DNA from: Myxococcota bacterium
Lineage (GTDB): Bacteria > Myxococcota_A > Polyangia > Polyangiales > Houyiibacteriaceae
DNA: 53,894 nucleotides
Direction of reading: 5' to 3'
Assembly: GCA_028284955.1 (NCBI GenBank)
Contig: JANQQS010000152.1
Location: 1 to 53,894, forward strand
Made by a program: the position numbers and the translations under genes. Of the stretch, positions 1-8,310 are shown one piece after another. How positions within the stretch are numbered: position 1 is the first letter of the stretch; each line of letters begins with the position of its first letter. Under the pieces are notes generated by a model. That model was not told the DNA's origin and did not search any database. It saw only the letters and a list, made by a program, of their open reading frames with translations.

Positions 1-126
1 TAGAGCGGCGGCCTTTTGGCCTGAGCGCGGCTTACCTCCTCGCTCTCTCCCTGCGAAAGGCTCGGAGCCTTCCTCAGTCGTTTGCTGTGGGGGCGCTCGC
101 GCTCAGACCAAAATTCCGCCGCTCTA
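1..126. repeat. MITE-like imperfect inverted-repeat element
   Basis: Bases 1-29 and 98-126 are inverted repeats of each other with about 26 of 29 positions matching; the outermost 11 (TAGAGCGGCGG) are perfect. The interior contains a further small hairpin (AAGGCTC G GAGCCTT) and no convincing reading frame. The right end overlaps a 14-bp direct repeat, GCTCTATGGGATGC, found at 121-134 and again at 161-174. The remaining bases up to 279 hold no gene I can see. The element starts exactly at the window edge, so its left end may continue outside. It could be a non-autonomous mobile element or a large transcriptional hairpin downstream of the kinase gene. Confidence 0.5.
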
Positions 127-279
127 TGGGATGCTCTTTGCGCTTCAATCACTGCCCTCTGCTCTATGGGATGCAACTGAGCCTTGCAGTTACGTAGTGA
201 GTTCACTGCTGAAGCTGCTCTGGGTTTTCGAGCTGCGATCAAATCATTCGACTACTTGCAGCGATTACCTTGGCGCGGT

Positions 280-2007
280 TTAGGCTGATGCGGTTCGGGT
301 TTCTAGCGCTCGGTAGTCGTGTTTTGAAGTGTCGGGGCCTTCTTTGGACACGTCTTCGATGAGTTCGCGACATTCGGGTCGTCCGCTCAGATGTTGAATG
401 AGGACAGACGATGCGTCGCCGAACGATTTCTCGTAGCTCAGTGCTTCGCGTACGCGCGTTGCGATGCGCTCGCGGCCGGCACCGAGGTCGTTTTCAAGGG
501 CCTCGCTGTAGCGCAAGAGCTGCGATTTGAGGTCGTCGATCTGTTTGCGAAGCCCTCTCGCGTGGTGCTCTCGCTCTTCGGCACGACGTTCGTAGTCGCT
601 CATGACCGCGGTCAGCGTTTCGATACGGGCTTGGGCCGCGCCGACTTCCGTGAGCGCTCGTTCGAGCACGGACAGGTCGGTGCCGGGTTGTCTCGCGGCG
701 TCCAGCCTTTTACGTGCGAGGGAGAGTTGCTGGTTGGTCTGCTCGCGCAGGATGCCCAATTCGTTTGCTCGTTCGCGCTGGCCGGAAGCTTCTCGGAGCG
801 CGCGTGACTCGTCGCCCGCGAGCTCTTCAACCTTTCGGCCGAGCTCTGCACGAAGCGCGCGTCCGCGTTTTTCGATGGCTTCAAGTTTCCGTGAATGGCT
901 CGCGAGTTCACCTTCGAGCCTCGACGCACGCGCCGCCAGCTCCCACAGGCGGTCGGCAGCCTGTTGTACGACTTCGGGCGCACGGCCGTTGGGATACGCG
1001 CGGGCGGTGGCCCGAATCAGATTGGACGCTCGACGACTCCATTCGACCACGCCCGGCGAAGGCGCGGGCGGTGGCGGCGGCGCGGCGACCGGGGTTTCCG
1101 TAGTTCTCAGGTCCCACGGGGTCGACGGAAGTGCGCGCTGCAGCGTCTTGAGCTCCTCGGAGAGATGATGGCCATCTCGGAATCGTCGCTTGGGATCTTT
1201 CTCGAGCAACTTGAGAATGATGTTTTCTGCGAGGTCCGGCAGATCGTGGCGAGATGTTCGGGGCGAAGGCGCTTTGTTCGTTCGCTGCATTTCGAGAAGC
1301 GTCTCGCGGTCGTTGGCGCGGAACGGTAGTTCGCCCGTGACCATCTCGAAAAACAGGATGCCCAACGCGTAGAGATCGCTTGCCGATTGAGCATCCTCTC
1401 CGCGCGCTTGCTCGGGGGACATATACTCTGGCGTTCCGAAGACAGCGCCTTTCGGCGCGAGTCGTGGGTCACGGGCCAGCGCGGCAAGGCCGAAATCCAA
1501 GATCTTCACGTAATCCTGTCGCCCGCCCCGCGTGGTCAACATGATGTTGTCGCTCTTTAGATCGCGATGCACGACTCCGAGATCGTGCGCACGCGAAAGG
1601 GCGGCGCACATTTGCTCGAGCACGTCGACGGCACGTACGATCGGCATCGGACCTTTGGCGATTGCCGACGATAGCGATACGCCGACGAGATACTCCATAA
1701 CCAAATAGAGCTCGCCTTCCTCGGTCTCTCCTACGTCGTGAATGTCGACGATATGGGCGTGGTCTACGCGATTCGCGGCGCGCGCTTCGCGCAGCATCCA
1801 CGCCCTCAAATGCGTTTCGCCTCGAAGGTCCGGGCGGATGAGCTTAAGGGCGACGACGCGATCGATGAGCACGTGTCGCGCCCGGTACACAACGCCCATG
1901 CCGCCTTCGCCGAGTCGCGACTCCAGGCGATAGCGGCCGGCTACGACCTTGCCAAGGTACGGGTCTCGATGCGATGTTTTCTTGGATGCAGCAGTACGTA
2001 ACACCAT
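280..2007 (-). CDS. Ser/Thr protein kinase with C-terminal coiled coil
   Basis: Hanks-type Ser/Thr kinase of 575 residues. The glycine loop is GEGGMGVVYRA (about 33-43), the ATP lysine is K55 in VVALK, the catalytic loop is HRDLKSDN (147-154) and the metal-binding DFG is 171-173, followed by GTPEYMSPEQ and a complete C-lobe ending near 290. A proline-rich linker (about 308-320) leads to a roughly 170-residue region rich in E, R, L and A that looks like a long coiled coil; no transmembrane helix is visible, so a cytosolic signalling kinase is likely. I start at the ATG at 2007 because the kinase begins soon after it; an upstream in-frame ATG at 2109 would add 34 residues unlike the family. It is divergent from the next kinase with about 230 bp between them. 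Confidence 0.93.
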   Translation of the reverse strand: MVLRTAASKKTSHRDPYLGKVVAGRYRLESRLGEGGMGVVYRARHVLIDRVVALKLIRPDLRGETHLRAWMLREARAANRVDHAHIVDIHDVGETEEGELYLVMEYLVGVSLSSAIAKGPMPIVRAVDVLEQMCAALSRAHDLGVVHRDLKSDNIMLTTRGGRQDYVKILDFGLAALARDPRLAPKGAVFGTPEYMSPEQARGEDAQSASDLYALGILFFEMVTGELPFRANDRETLLEMQRTNKAPSPRTSRHDLPDLAENIILKLLEKDPKRRFRDGHHLSEELKTLQRALPSTPWDLRTTETPVAAPPPPPAPSPGVVEWSRRASNLIRATARAYPNGRAPEVVQQAADRLWELAARASRLEGELASHSRKLEAIEKRGRALRAELGRKVEELAGDESRALREASGQRERANELGILREQTNQQLSLARKRLDAARQPGTDLSVLERALTEVGAAQARIETLTAVMSDYERRAEEREHHARGLRKQIDDLKSQLLRYSEALENDLGAGRERIATRVREALSYEKSFGDASSVLIQHLSGRPECRELIEDVSKEGPDTSKHDYRALETRTASA

Positions 2008-2240
2008 ACCAACCTGTACCCCTTTCCCCTTGCTGTAATGATACACGACCGGGCGCGGTTCCCAACACCGAATACGAATAATACGACGTTGCTGTGACGC
2101 GTATGACAACGACGCAAAGGCGCGTACGAGGTGCGCGGCTGTCGCACAGAAAGGGAACCGAACGTGTTCACGTTAGTGGCTCAACCACGTATGATTAAAG
2201 ACAAGCCTGCCAGTGGGGGGAGGCGTAGCGGAGGGCACGG

Positions 2241-4199
2241 GTGGCGCAACGCCCCATCGGGCCGTACCAAATCGAACGACGCTTAGCGACCGGAGGCATG
2301 GCTGAAGTCTTCGTTGCTAAGCGAATGGGTCCCCATGGCTTCGAGAAGCGGGTCGCGCTCAAGCGGATCTTGCCGCAGTACGCGCGAGACCCTGAGTTCG
2401 TGGCGATGTTTGTCGATGAGGCGCGTCTTGCCGCCACCCTCGAGCATCCGAACGTAGTTCAAGTATTTGATTTCGGGGAGCTCGGAGGTGACCTCTTTCT
2501 CGCCATGGAGCTCGTCAACGGCACCAACGTGAATCGGTTGCTGCGCGCGGTGTCTTCTCGAGGAACGGCGGTTCCGCTCGACGTCGCGCTTCATATCGCC
2601 TCGCAAACCGCGAGCGCGCTGGAGTATGCGCACCGATCCTGTTCGCCAGACGGTCGTCATCTAGGCTTTGTTCATCGCGACGTCAGCCCTGCGAACGTTC
2701 TCCTGACCACGACCGGCCACGTTAAACTTACCGACTTCGGCATCGCCACGGTGGCTGAGCGAACCCGAAATACCGACGATGGACACGTTCGGGGCAAGCT
2801 CGGCTACATGTCCCCGGAGCAGGTGATGGGGCGCGCGCTCAACGGCAAAAGCGACGTGTTCACGCTTACCACGGTGTTGACGGAGCTACTTCTCGCCGAA
2901 CCGCTGTTCGGAACAGGAAGCGAGCTGGATGTGCTCCTCCGGATTCGGGATGTTGACCTGAGCGTGCTCGATCGCTCGGACCGACGCATCCCTCGGGATG
3001 TGGATCGATTGATTCGGAGCGGTCTTTCTCGATCCCATGAAGACCGGCCAACCGCCGGCGCGTTTTCAAGCGCATGCGACGAAATCATTCGCCGACGCGG
3101 AATGGGCAACGGCACCGACCGATTGGCTCGCTTGCTTAGCCGCCTCGATTTGGTGAGCGGTCCGCCCGATGCCGCGGAAGAGACCGGCGGCGCGAATACA
3201 TCCTTTCTGGATACGACGATGGTTCGCGTTCAAACAGACGATCTCATTGGAGATATCGGGGTTACTTCGCCCGAGATCTACCGCGTGCGCACCGCGTCGG
3301 GCAAAGAAATTGGACCAATTAGCTTTCCCCGCCTCGTCCAGCTTTTTACCTCTGGCGTTGTCAACAGCGCGTCGTTGGTCGCGAAAGAGGGCGGCGGCTA
3401 CGAAATCGCTACCGCGCTTCCAGAGCTCACCCGGTTTGTCACTTCTCCTGGATTGCAGTGGCGGCTCGACGAGCTCAGAAACGCGCGCCACACGGGCACG
3501 CTAGGAGCAGCGAAACTTCTCCCGATTTTCTTCCGTCTGACGCAGGCCCAAGAAACGGGCGTGCTTCATCTTTGGAACAAGCAGCGACGGAAGAAAATCT
3601 ACCTGCTTGAGGGGCGACCAGAGTTTGTCGCGTCGACCGATCGCCACGAGCTCTTGGGGGAGTATTTGGTGGCTCACGAGATGTGTATGCGTATGGAGAT
3701 CGAGATGGCGCTCGCTTTACTCCCTCGCTACGGCGGCCGCCTAGGAGACGCGTTGGTTGGCCTCGGGATCCTGCGTCCGGTGGAGCTCTTCCGCGCCATC
3801 TCCGAGCAAGTTCGAGCGCGAATGGTCGAAGCGTTTCGATGGCGCAGCGGGCATTGGGCGTTTGTCCCCGACGAACGCAGTCACGAAGAAACGTTTCCTA
3901 TCGAGTACGACGCGTACTCTCTCATTCGTGATGCAGCCCTCCAGGCACATACCGAGGAGCTTGAAGCCGCCCTTGCGCCGGTTCGCGAAATCACGCTCCA
4001 CCCCGTGCCGCACCCTCCGGCAAACCTCTCGATGTTTCGTCTGCCCGATACATGGAATCGTCTGCTTCGTTCGGTCACTGGACGCACCACATTCGCCGCT
4101 ACGCTGGCTCGCGAAACCTCCAGCGGCGGTGTCGACCCCGACGATGTCTATCGCGCGTTTTACCTCGGCCTATGCTGCCAGCTCATCCGCGCGGACTAG
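2241..4199 (+). CDS. Ser/Thr protein kinase with GYF-like and DUF4388 domains
   Basis: Kinase of 652 residues from a GTG start preceded by GGAGGG. The N-terminal kinase domain has K41 (VALK), HRDVSPAN at 145-152, DFG at 165-167 and LGYMSPEQ. Unusually the glycine loop reads ATGGMAEVFVA, as in many myxobacterial kinases. After a linker, residues about 354-410 resemble a GYF_2 domain (EIGPISFPRLVQLF...), and about 420-550 match the DUF4388 type (TGVLHL... GGRLGDALVGLGIL), a module often attached to myxobacterial regulators. Kinase, protein-binding and DUF4388 domains together suggest a regulatory hub, but targets are unknown. The gene is followed directly by the hairpin chain. Confidence 0.92.
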   Translation: MAQRPIGPYQIERRLATGGMAEVFVAKRMGPHGFEKRVALKRILPQYARDPEFVAMFVDEARLAATLEHPNVVQVFDFGELGGDLFLAMELVNGTNVNRLLRAVSSRGTAVPLDVALHIASQTASALEYAHRSCSPDGRHLGFVHRDVSPANVLLTTTGHVKLTDFGIATVAERTRNTDDGHVRGKLGYMSPEQVMGRALNGKSDVFTLTTVLTELLLAEPLFGTGSELDVLLRIRDVDLSVLDRSDRRIPRDVDRLIRSGLSRSHEDRPTAGAFSSACDEIIRRRGMGNGTDRLARLLSRLDLVSGPPDAAEETGGANTSFLDTTMVRVQTDDLIGDIGVTSPEIYRVRTASGKEIGPISFPRLVQLFTSGVVNSASLVAKEGGGYEIATALPELTRFVTSPGLQWRLDELRNARHTGTLGAAKLLPIFFRLTQAQETGVLHLWNKQRRKKIYLLEGRPEFVASTDRHELLGEYLVAHEMCMRMEIEMALALLPRYGGRLGDALVGLGILRPVELFRAISEQVRARMVEAFRWRSGHWAFVPDERSHEETFPIEYDAYSLIRDAALQAHTEELEAALAPVREITLHPVPHPPANLSMFRLPDTWNRLLRSVTGRTTFAATLARETSSGGVDPDDVYRAFYLGLCCQLIRAD

Positions 4200-4206
4200 T
4201 TTCTCC

Positions 4207-5048
4207 GAGGGTCTGGCACCCAGACCCTCTCGCTCGGGATACAATCCCGAGCGATTCACCCAAACTCCCCCGCCAGGCAGCACGAGACCTGGTTGCGTTG
4301 GGAGTGAACTGCCGGGGCCCCGCCGCTACGCGGTGGGGCGGCCGCGACAGTGGCCGGAGTCGGGAGGGGGCCCCGGGCGGGTCGTACCCGGGTGGGGGAG
4401 GGTTTGCACCAAACCCTCCGAACAACACTGTGTCTGGCACCCAGACCCTCTCGCTCGGGATACAATCCCGAGCGATTCACCCAAACTCCCCCGCCAAGAC
4501 GCACGTAACCTGGGAACCTGGAGGTGAGCTGCTGGGGCCCCGTCGCAAAGCGATGGGGCGGCCGCGAAGCGGCCGGAGTCGGGAGGGGGCCCCGGGCGGG
4601 TCGTACCCGGGTGGTGGAGGGTTTGCTTCAAACCCTCCAGACAACACAGTCGGGAGGGGGGCCCCGCGGAATTGTATTCCGTGGGGGGAGGGTTTGCCTC
4701 AAACCCTCCGAGAAGTGACGGGCTCCGCCGCGTTGCGGTGGCCGCGCGCGCGGCCGGACAGGAGATGAAGTCCTGTGCTCCAAAAACGCAATTGGAGCTG
4801 GTTCGCCAGACTGCAGTCCACGACGAACATCACACAGACGAAGGAGTTCACGGCACGCACCCCACGAACATAACCAGGCAGCGGACAGCAGTTCACCGTA
4901 CACATGGCACGAAGAGAGCAAGGGGGTGTAGGGGCCCCGCGCAGCGCGAAGCGGCGTCGGGAGGGGGGCCCCGCGGAATCGTATTCCGTGGGGGAGGGGC
5001 TGCGTCAGCCCCTCAAAAAATACTGCGGCTGCGCCAGCCCCTCCAAAA
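4207..5048. repeat. Hairpin-chain intergenic repeat, copy 1
   Basis: An uninterrupted series of GC-rich stem-loops, most with three-base loops. Examples: 4207-4229 (10-bp stem, loop CAC), 4230-4254 (11-bp stem, loop ACA), 4318-4338 (CCCCGCCGC TAC GCGGTGGGG), 4397-4419 (GGAGGGTTTG CAC CAAACCCTCC), 4538-4558 and 4994-5014. Around 4432-4640 the whole module series repeats a second time with a shortened first stem. A less palindromic spacer (about 4793-4920) precedes a third group of hairpins. The same modules occur at 16640-17203. Open frames crossing this block are side effects of its composition and not genes. It fills the gap between the 3' end of a plus-strand gene and minus-strand loci. Confidence 0.9.
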
Positions 5049-5056
5049 ACACTAGT

Positions 5057-5083
5057 GAAAAGCCGGCATATAGCCGGCTTTTC
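5057..5083. terminator. Bidirectional intrinsic terminator
   Basis: Perfect 11-bp stem (GAAAAGCCGGC / GCCGGCTTTTC) with loop ATATA. The stem bottom carries four T on each strand, so it can stop transcription from either side: from the kinase and hairpin chain on plus, and from the structured locus and UspA gene on minus. Confidence 0.8.
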
Positions 5084-5101
5084 TAGGTCCTTACCGTATT
5101 G

Positions 5102-5270
5102 GCCGTGGGAGTGATTGGAGTCGAACCCCTACGTATCTCGTAGGTGGGAGTCGATGTCGACCGCTTTAGGCTTCCCGGTGAAGGTCGCCGGGCCGGCGCA
5201 CCGCGCTCGATGAAACTCCCTGTTCGACCAGGTCAGGGATTCTAATACTCCTTCCTCACGAGCCCCACAG
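5102..5270 (-). ncRNA. Candidate structured RNA with tRNA/tmRNA-like 3' end
   Basis: Read on the minus strand, the locus ends in GGGGTTCGACTCC followed by CACTCCCACGGCCA, resembling the T-arm and CCA end of a tRNA, tRNA-Sec or tmRNA, and is preceded by a hairpin like a long variable arm (CCTACG AGATA CGTAGG). Further stems include TCCCTG/CAGGGA and CCCGG/CCGGG, and the ends can pair weakly (GTGGGG with CTCCCAC). A strong terminator follows 18 bp downstream. However, the T-stem has two mismatches, no proper anticodon arm is found, and no tmRNA tag frame is seen. It may be a decayed or divergent tRNA-like gene, or an unrelated small RNA. The identity is not established. Confidence 0.3.
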
Positions 5271-5355
5271 AGGGACATTTCACGGTACCCATCGGCATCC
5301 GATCGGTCAAGCGGCGCGGTCGCGCGATTCCTGTCGCCCGCAAGGGCTATCGGTC

Positions 5356-5862
5356 TTATTGCGATGGTGGCGTGATAACCGGGACGTCGGTTTCCTGGAC
5401 CACTCGGTCCGCCACGCTGCCGAGCAAACGACGCGACAAGCTCGATCGGGTATGGCGTCCCATGATGATCAAGTCCGCTCCCAACTCGATCGCGGTTTGG
5501 GCGATGGCATGATGGGGTGAACCGGCGACGAAATGATGGGTGTGGATGACGATGTGAGGATGTCGCTCGAGCAGCTGTTGCACCCGTGTGTTCATTGCGG
5601 CTCGGGTGATCGCTTCGCGTTCTCGCACGAGTTGGGTGTAGCGGGCCGAGTCCGCGGACACGCTCACACGATACGCGGACACCAAATGAATTGATGCATT
5701 GAATCGTCGCGCCAAAGATGCGCCGTAGAGCAGAGACCGTTCTGAGCTTTCTGAGAGACAGAGTGGAATGACGATCGTGCGGATACGCTGGCGACGACGT
5801 TCAGTCGCCCAGGCGCGGGGCGGCGTGTCAGATAGGGCGTAGGCGTTTCCAGACGTGGGCAT
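5356..5862 (-). CDS. Universal stress protein (UspA family)
   Basis: Single-domain UspA-like protein of 168 residues. The first beta strand is TIVIPLCLSESSERSLLYG and the C-terminal nucleotide-binding region is ADLIIMGRHTRSSLSRRLLG-S followed by ADRVVQETDVPVI. The usual ATP motif G-x2-G-x9-G-S/T is only partly kept: the second glycine is Thr, so ATP binding is uncertain. I chose the ATG at 5862 because GGAGGA lies 4 bases upstream; a GTG at 5925 would add 21 residues with no family similarity. UspA proteins are cytosolic stress-response proteins; the partner is unknown. It is a single gene; downstream on the same strand are the structured locus and terminator. Confidence 0.85.
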   Translation of the reverse strand: MPTSGNAYALSDTPPRAWATERRRQRIRTIVIPLCLSESSERSLLYGASLARRFNASIHLVSAYRVSVSADSARYTQLVREREAITRAAMNTRVQQLLERHPHIVIHTHHFVAGSPHHAIAQTAIELGADLIIMGRHTRSSLSRRLLGSVADRVVQETDVPVITPPSQ

Positions 5863-6174
5863 AGAGTCCTCCGCGGTGCGGGTCGGTTGCGCCGAGGGCG
5901 CACTGCGATGGAGTTTGGATTCCACTCGGTCAACACCAAATCACATTCTGGGTCGTTTACTCAAGTTCCGTTGACTGCCGAAACGTCGAATTTTCACGAT
6001 TCTTTCTAAATAAAAACTGAACGAATCCAGTGAAGATTTTCCAGAATTTGATTGAGTTCTCATTCACATAGTCAATAGGCCGCAAACACACAACAAATCG
6101 CCGAGGCAGCATGTGTTGGGGAGCTCGCTGGGCCATGTCCGAAGAAAGAGGTCCTTATCTAGGGAGTCGCGCCT
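5863..6174. other. AT-rich intergenic gap
   Basis: A 312-base gap between the UspA start and the MOSC stop. Bases about 5990-6095 are clearly more AT-rich than the rest of the window, as expected for the UspA promoter region on the minus strand, but I cannot assign -35/-10 boxes with confidence. No gene is seen. Confidence 0.5.
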
Positions 6175-7074
6175 TCACAGCGGTTCAGGCCGACTCTGAA
6201 GTACCTCGCCCACGTCGCCGACCCTCATCGTTCCGGTGGCGTCTGGGATGAGATTCGTACCGAACCAAACGTGCCCATCGCGCCGCCGATACGTCGCGAG
6301 CGTTCGCAATGGTTCATGGCCGCGCTTCCCGTTTGCTGGGTTCACAGTGGTAATTGTGCAACGCGTACATGGCTTGGGGGCACGGAACGGGATCGTTCCC
6401 AAACGGATTTCTTCCCACCCGTCTTCAGCGTAAGGCACGCTCGAGGACACAACGATGTTCGGACGAAACCGGATCATGTCGATGCGTTCCGCGGCCGGTT
6501 GATTGCGACGGATGCGCTGATTGAGGTCGTCGAGCGAAGACTCAGACGTAAGCAAAAACGGGAAGCCGTCAGCGAACGACACAAAGTCTGCTGTTCTTCC
6601 ATACGGCGCGTCGATCGGACGACGGACCGTATCGGGCATGTATACCAGCTGACATCGGGTGCGAAGCTGATCCGAAAACCAACGGCTACCTTCTTCATGG
6701 ACCATCGCTGCGACCCGATGTTTCCAAATTTGAACCTGGGTTTGCGGTCGAACATGGGTTTGTGGTGGAACATGGGTTTGCGGTCGAACCTGGGTTTGTT
6801 GTGTTTTCGAACGGGTCGGAGCAGGCCGACCTAGCTCGGTAGGCAGCTCGAACGGACTTCCATCCGGCCCTTCGAGCCGGAGCGTTTCGCCCGCCAGGGC
6901 CGTTTGGATCAATGCCATTCGAGGCAAGCGACGCTGGGAGAGAAATCGACCCTCAGCATCGACCAACATGTAGCGACGATCGAGTTCGAACCCTCGAGGC
7001 GTCACCGTGGCGTGATCGACGGGTATTCCTGCGCAGGACTTGACGGGATAAAGATACAAACGCGTAACGTTCAT
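6175..7074 (-). CDS. MOSC domain protein (YcbX/mARC-like)
   Basis: 299-residue protein starting MNVTRLYLYPVKSC. The MOSC N-terminal beta-barrel (about 1-90, with YPVKSCAG and GFELDRRYMLVD) is followed by the MOSC domain, ending in FRAPKPCTRCTITTVNPANG and GTNLIPDATGTMRVGD. The conserved cysteine in the PCTRC segment matches the molybdenum-ligand cysteine of this family, so it probably handles molybdenum cofactor and reduces N-hydroxylated or similar substrates; the substrate is unknown. The start at 7074 leaves only 42 bp to the divergent sterol reductase gene. Between the two domains is a six-residue tandem repeat (QTQVRP/QTHVPP/QTHVRP) encoded by an 18-bp DNA repeat, which is not typical of the family. 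Confidence 0.85.
   Translation of the reverse strand: MNVTRLYLYPVKSCAGIPVDHATVTPRGFELDRRYMLVDAEGRFLSQRRLPRMALIQTALAGETLRLEGPDGSPFELPTELGRPAPTRSKTQQTQVRPQTHVPPQTHVRPQTQVQIWKHRVAAMVHEEGSRWFSDQLRTRCQLVYMPDTVRRPIDAPYGRTADFVSFADGFPFLLTSESSLDDLNQRIRRNQPAAERIDMIRFRPNIVVSSSVPYAEDGWEEIRLGTIPFRAPKPCTRCTITTVNPANGKRGHEPLRTLATYRRRDGHVWFGTNLIPDATGTMRVGDVGEVLQSRPEPL
6727..6798. repeat. 18-bp tandem repeat, four copies, inside the MOSC gene
   Basis: Copies at 6727-6744, 6745-6762, 6763-6780 and 6781-6798; the best-conserved part of each unit is GAAC(C/A)TGGGTTTG. The period is a multiple of three, so copy-number change would keep the frame. Confidence 0.9.
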
Positions 7075-7116
7075 GTCGGATAACCATGCCTCGTGGGGAG
7101 TGCTATACGAGCCACC

Positions 7117-8292
7117 ATGCCGGAAACTACGCAACTCTTCGATCTGGTGCAGCCCATCACAGCGCCAAGCTTAGCCGCGGCGGCGGCGGGGTATCTAGCG
7201 TTCGTCGGGGCGCTATTCGCGGGCTCGATTGTGCTTCCGGGCATCTGGCGGGAAGGAGCGCCTCAGCCGGATGGCCGACGCGTTACCTACAAACTCAGCG
7301 GTCTGGTGTTATTTCTTGCGACGCATATCGTTCTGGCGGCGCTCACCGCCGGCTTTGGCGTTTCGCTCATGCCCATCGTGACGCATTTCGCCTCTCTCTT
7401 TGTCGTTGCGAACGCGTTTGCGTTGTTCGTGGTCGCCTACCTATTTGTTCGTGGTCGGCGTCTTCGTAGCCGAGATCCAAGTTCCTTTGCGTCCGTGGAT
7501 CGGCCGGCCTGGATGCCAACCTGGCTGGCGGACATTTGGTTTGGAGTAGAGCTCAATCCGGCTTTGTTCGGCGTCGACCTAAAAATGTTCGCGTACCATC
7601 CCAGCCTCATCGGCCTGGCGCTTTGCAATGTTGCGTTCGCATATACGCAATACGAAATCTATCAAACCATCACTCCAGAGATGTGGCTGTATCAGCTCTT
7701 TACCTGGTCATATCTCCTCACCCACTACATCCGAGAAGACTTCATGCTCTCGACGTGGGATATCATCGCGGAACGGTTTGGGTTCATGCTGGTCTGGGGC
7801 GACCTGGTCTACGTACCGTTCCTATACAGCATGGTGGGGTGGTTTGTGTTGCACCGCGGCTTTGACGGGTCAGGGGCCGGTGCTGCCCATGATTCGTTTC
7901 CGATTGCCGGCCTCGTTGCGCTCGCGGCATTTCACGTCGCCGCGCACTGGATCTTCCGCGGCTCAAACTGGCAAAAAGACCGCTTCAAACGCGATCCTCA
8001 CGCGCCCATATGGGGGCGCGCACCAGAAACGATTGGCGGAAAAATATTGGTGTCAGGCTTTTGGGGGATTGGCCGAAAGATCAACTACAGCGGAGAGATC
8101 GGTGTCTACTTGAGCTTTTCCCTATGTGCGGGGTTTGAGTCGGCGTGGCCCTATTTTCTTCCCTGTACGCTCTTGATCTTACTGGTGCAGCGCGCGGGAC
8201 GAGACGATCGGCGCTGCCGCAACAAATACGGCGCGCTTTGGGAAGAATACTGCAATCGCGCGCGATTTCGCATGTTCCCCCTCGTGTACTGA
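7117..8292 (+). CDS. ERG4/ERG24-type sterol reductase (integral membrane)
   Basis: 391-residue polytopic membrane protein. The family signature region is present as DIWFGVELNP followed by GVDLKMFAYHPSLIG, then DIIAERFGFMLVWGDLVYVP, and the C-terminal hallmark RAGRDDRRCRNKYGALWEEY ending in FPLVY. Known members reduce the C14 or C24(28) double bond of sterol intermediates using NADPH in the membrane; which bond this one reduces cannot be told. The arginine usually following LNP is Ala here. The ATG at 7117 is chosen over a GTG at 7093. Bacterial sterol synthesis is known in some myxobacteria, which fits the setting. The next two genes, a cytochrome c lipoprotein and a ferredoxin, follow on the same strand. 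Confidence 0.87.
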   Translation: MPETTQLFDLVQPITAPSLAAAAAGYLAFVGALFAGSIVLPGIWREGAPQPDGRRVTYKLSGLVLFLATHIVLAALTAGFGVSLMPIVTHFASLFVVANAFALFVVAYLFVRGRRLRSRDPSSFASVDRPAWMPTWLADIWFGVELNPALFGVDLKMFAYHPSLIGLALCNVAFAYTQYEIYQTITPEMWLYQLFTWSYLLTHYIREDFMLSTWDIIAERFGFMLVWGDLVYVPFLYSMVGWFVLHRGFDGSGAGAAHDSFPIAGLVALAAFHVAAHWIFRGSNWQKDRFKRDPHAPIWGRAPETIGGKILVSGFWGIGRKINYSGEIGVYLSFSLCAGFESAWPYFLPCTLLILLVQRAGRDDRRCRNKYGALWEEYCNRARFRMFPLVY

Positions 8293-8310
8293 GGAGGTAC
8301 CATTCGGTTC

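Noticed and set aside
3757-4768. Open frames crossing the hairpin chain
   Set aside because: They consist of low-complexity residues from the repeats, and the same type of frame is open on both strands; no family similarity or ribosome site.
4207-5048. CRISPR-like array
   Set aside because: Repeats are stem-loops of differing sequence, not identical direct repeats with unique spacers, and there are no cas genes.
5226-5260. Signal recognition particle RNA motif (CCAGGTCAGG)
   Set aside because: Only the short motif is present on the plus strand; the GGAAGCAGC part and the overall hairpin are missing.
5102-5270. Assignment as tRNA-Sec or tmRNA
   Set aside because: No matching anticodon arm with TCA in a seven-base loop and no tag frame; the T-stem has two mismatches. 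Kept only as an unidentified structured locus.
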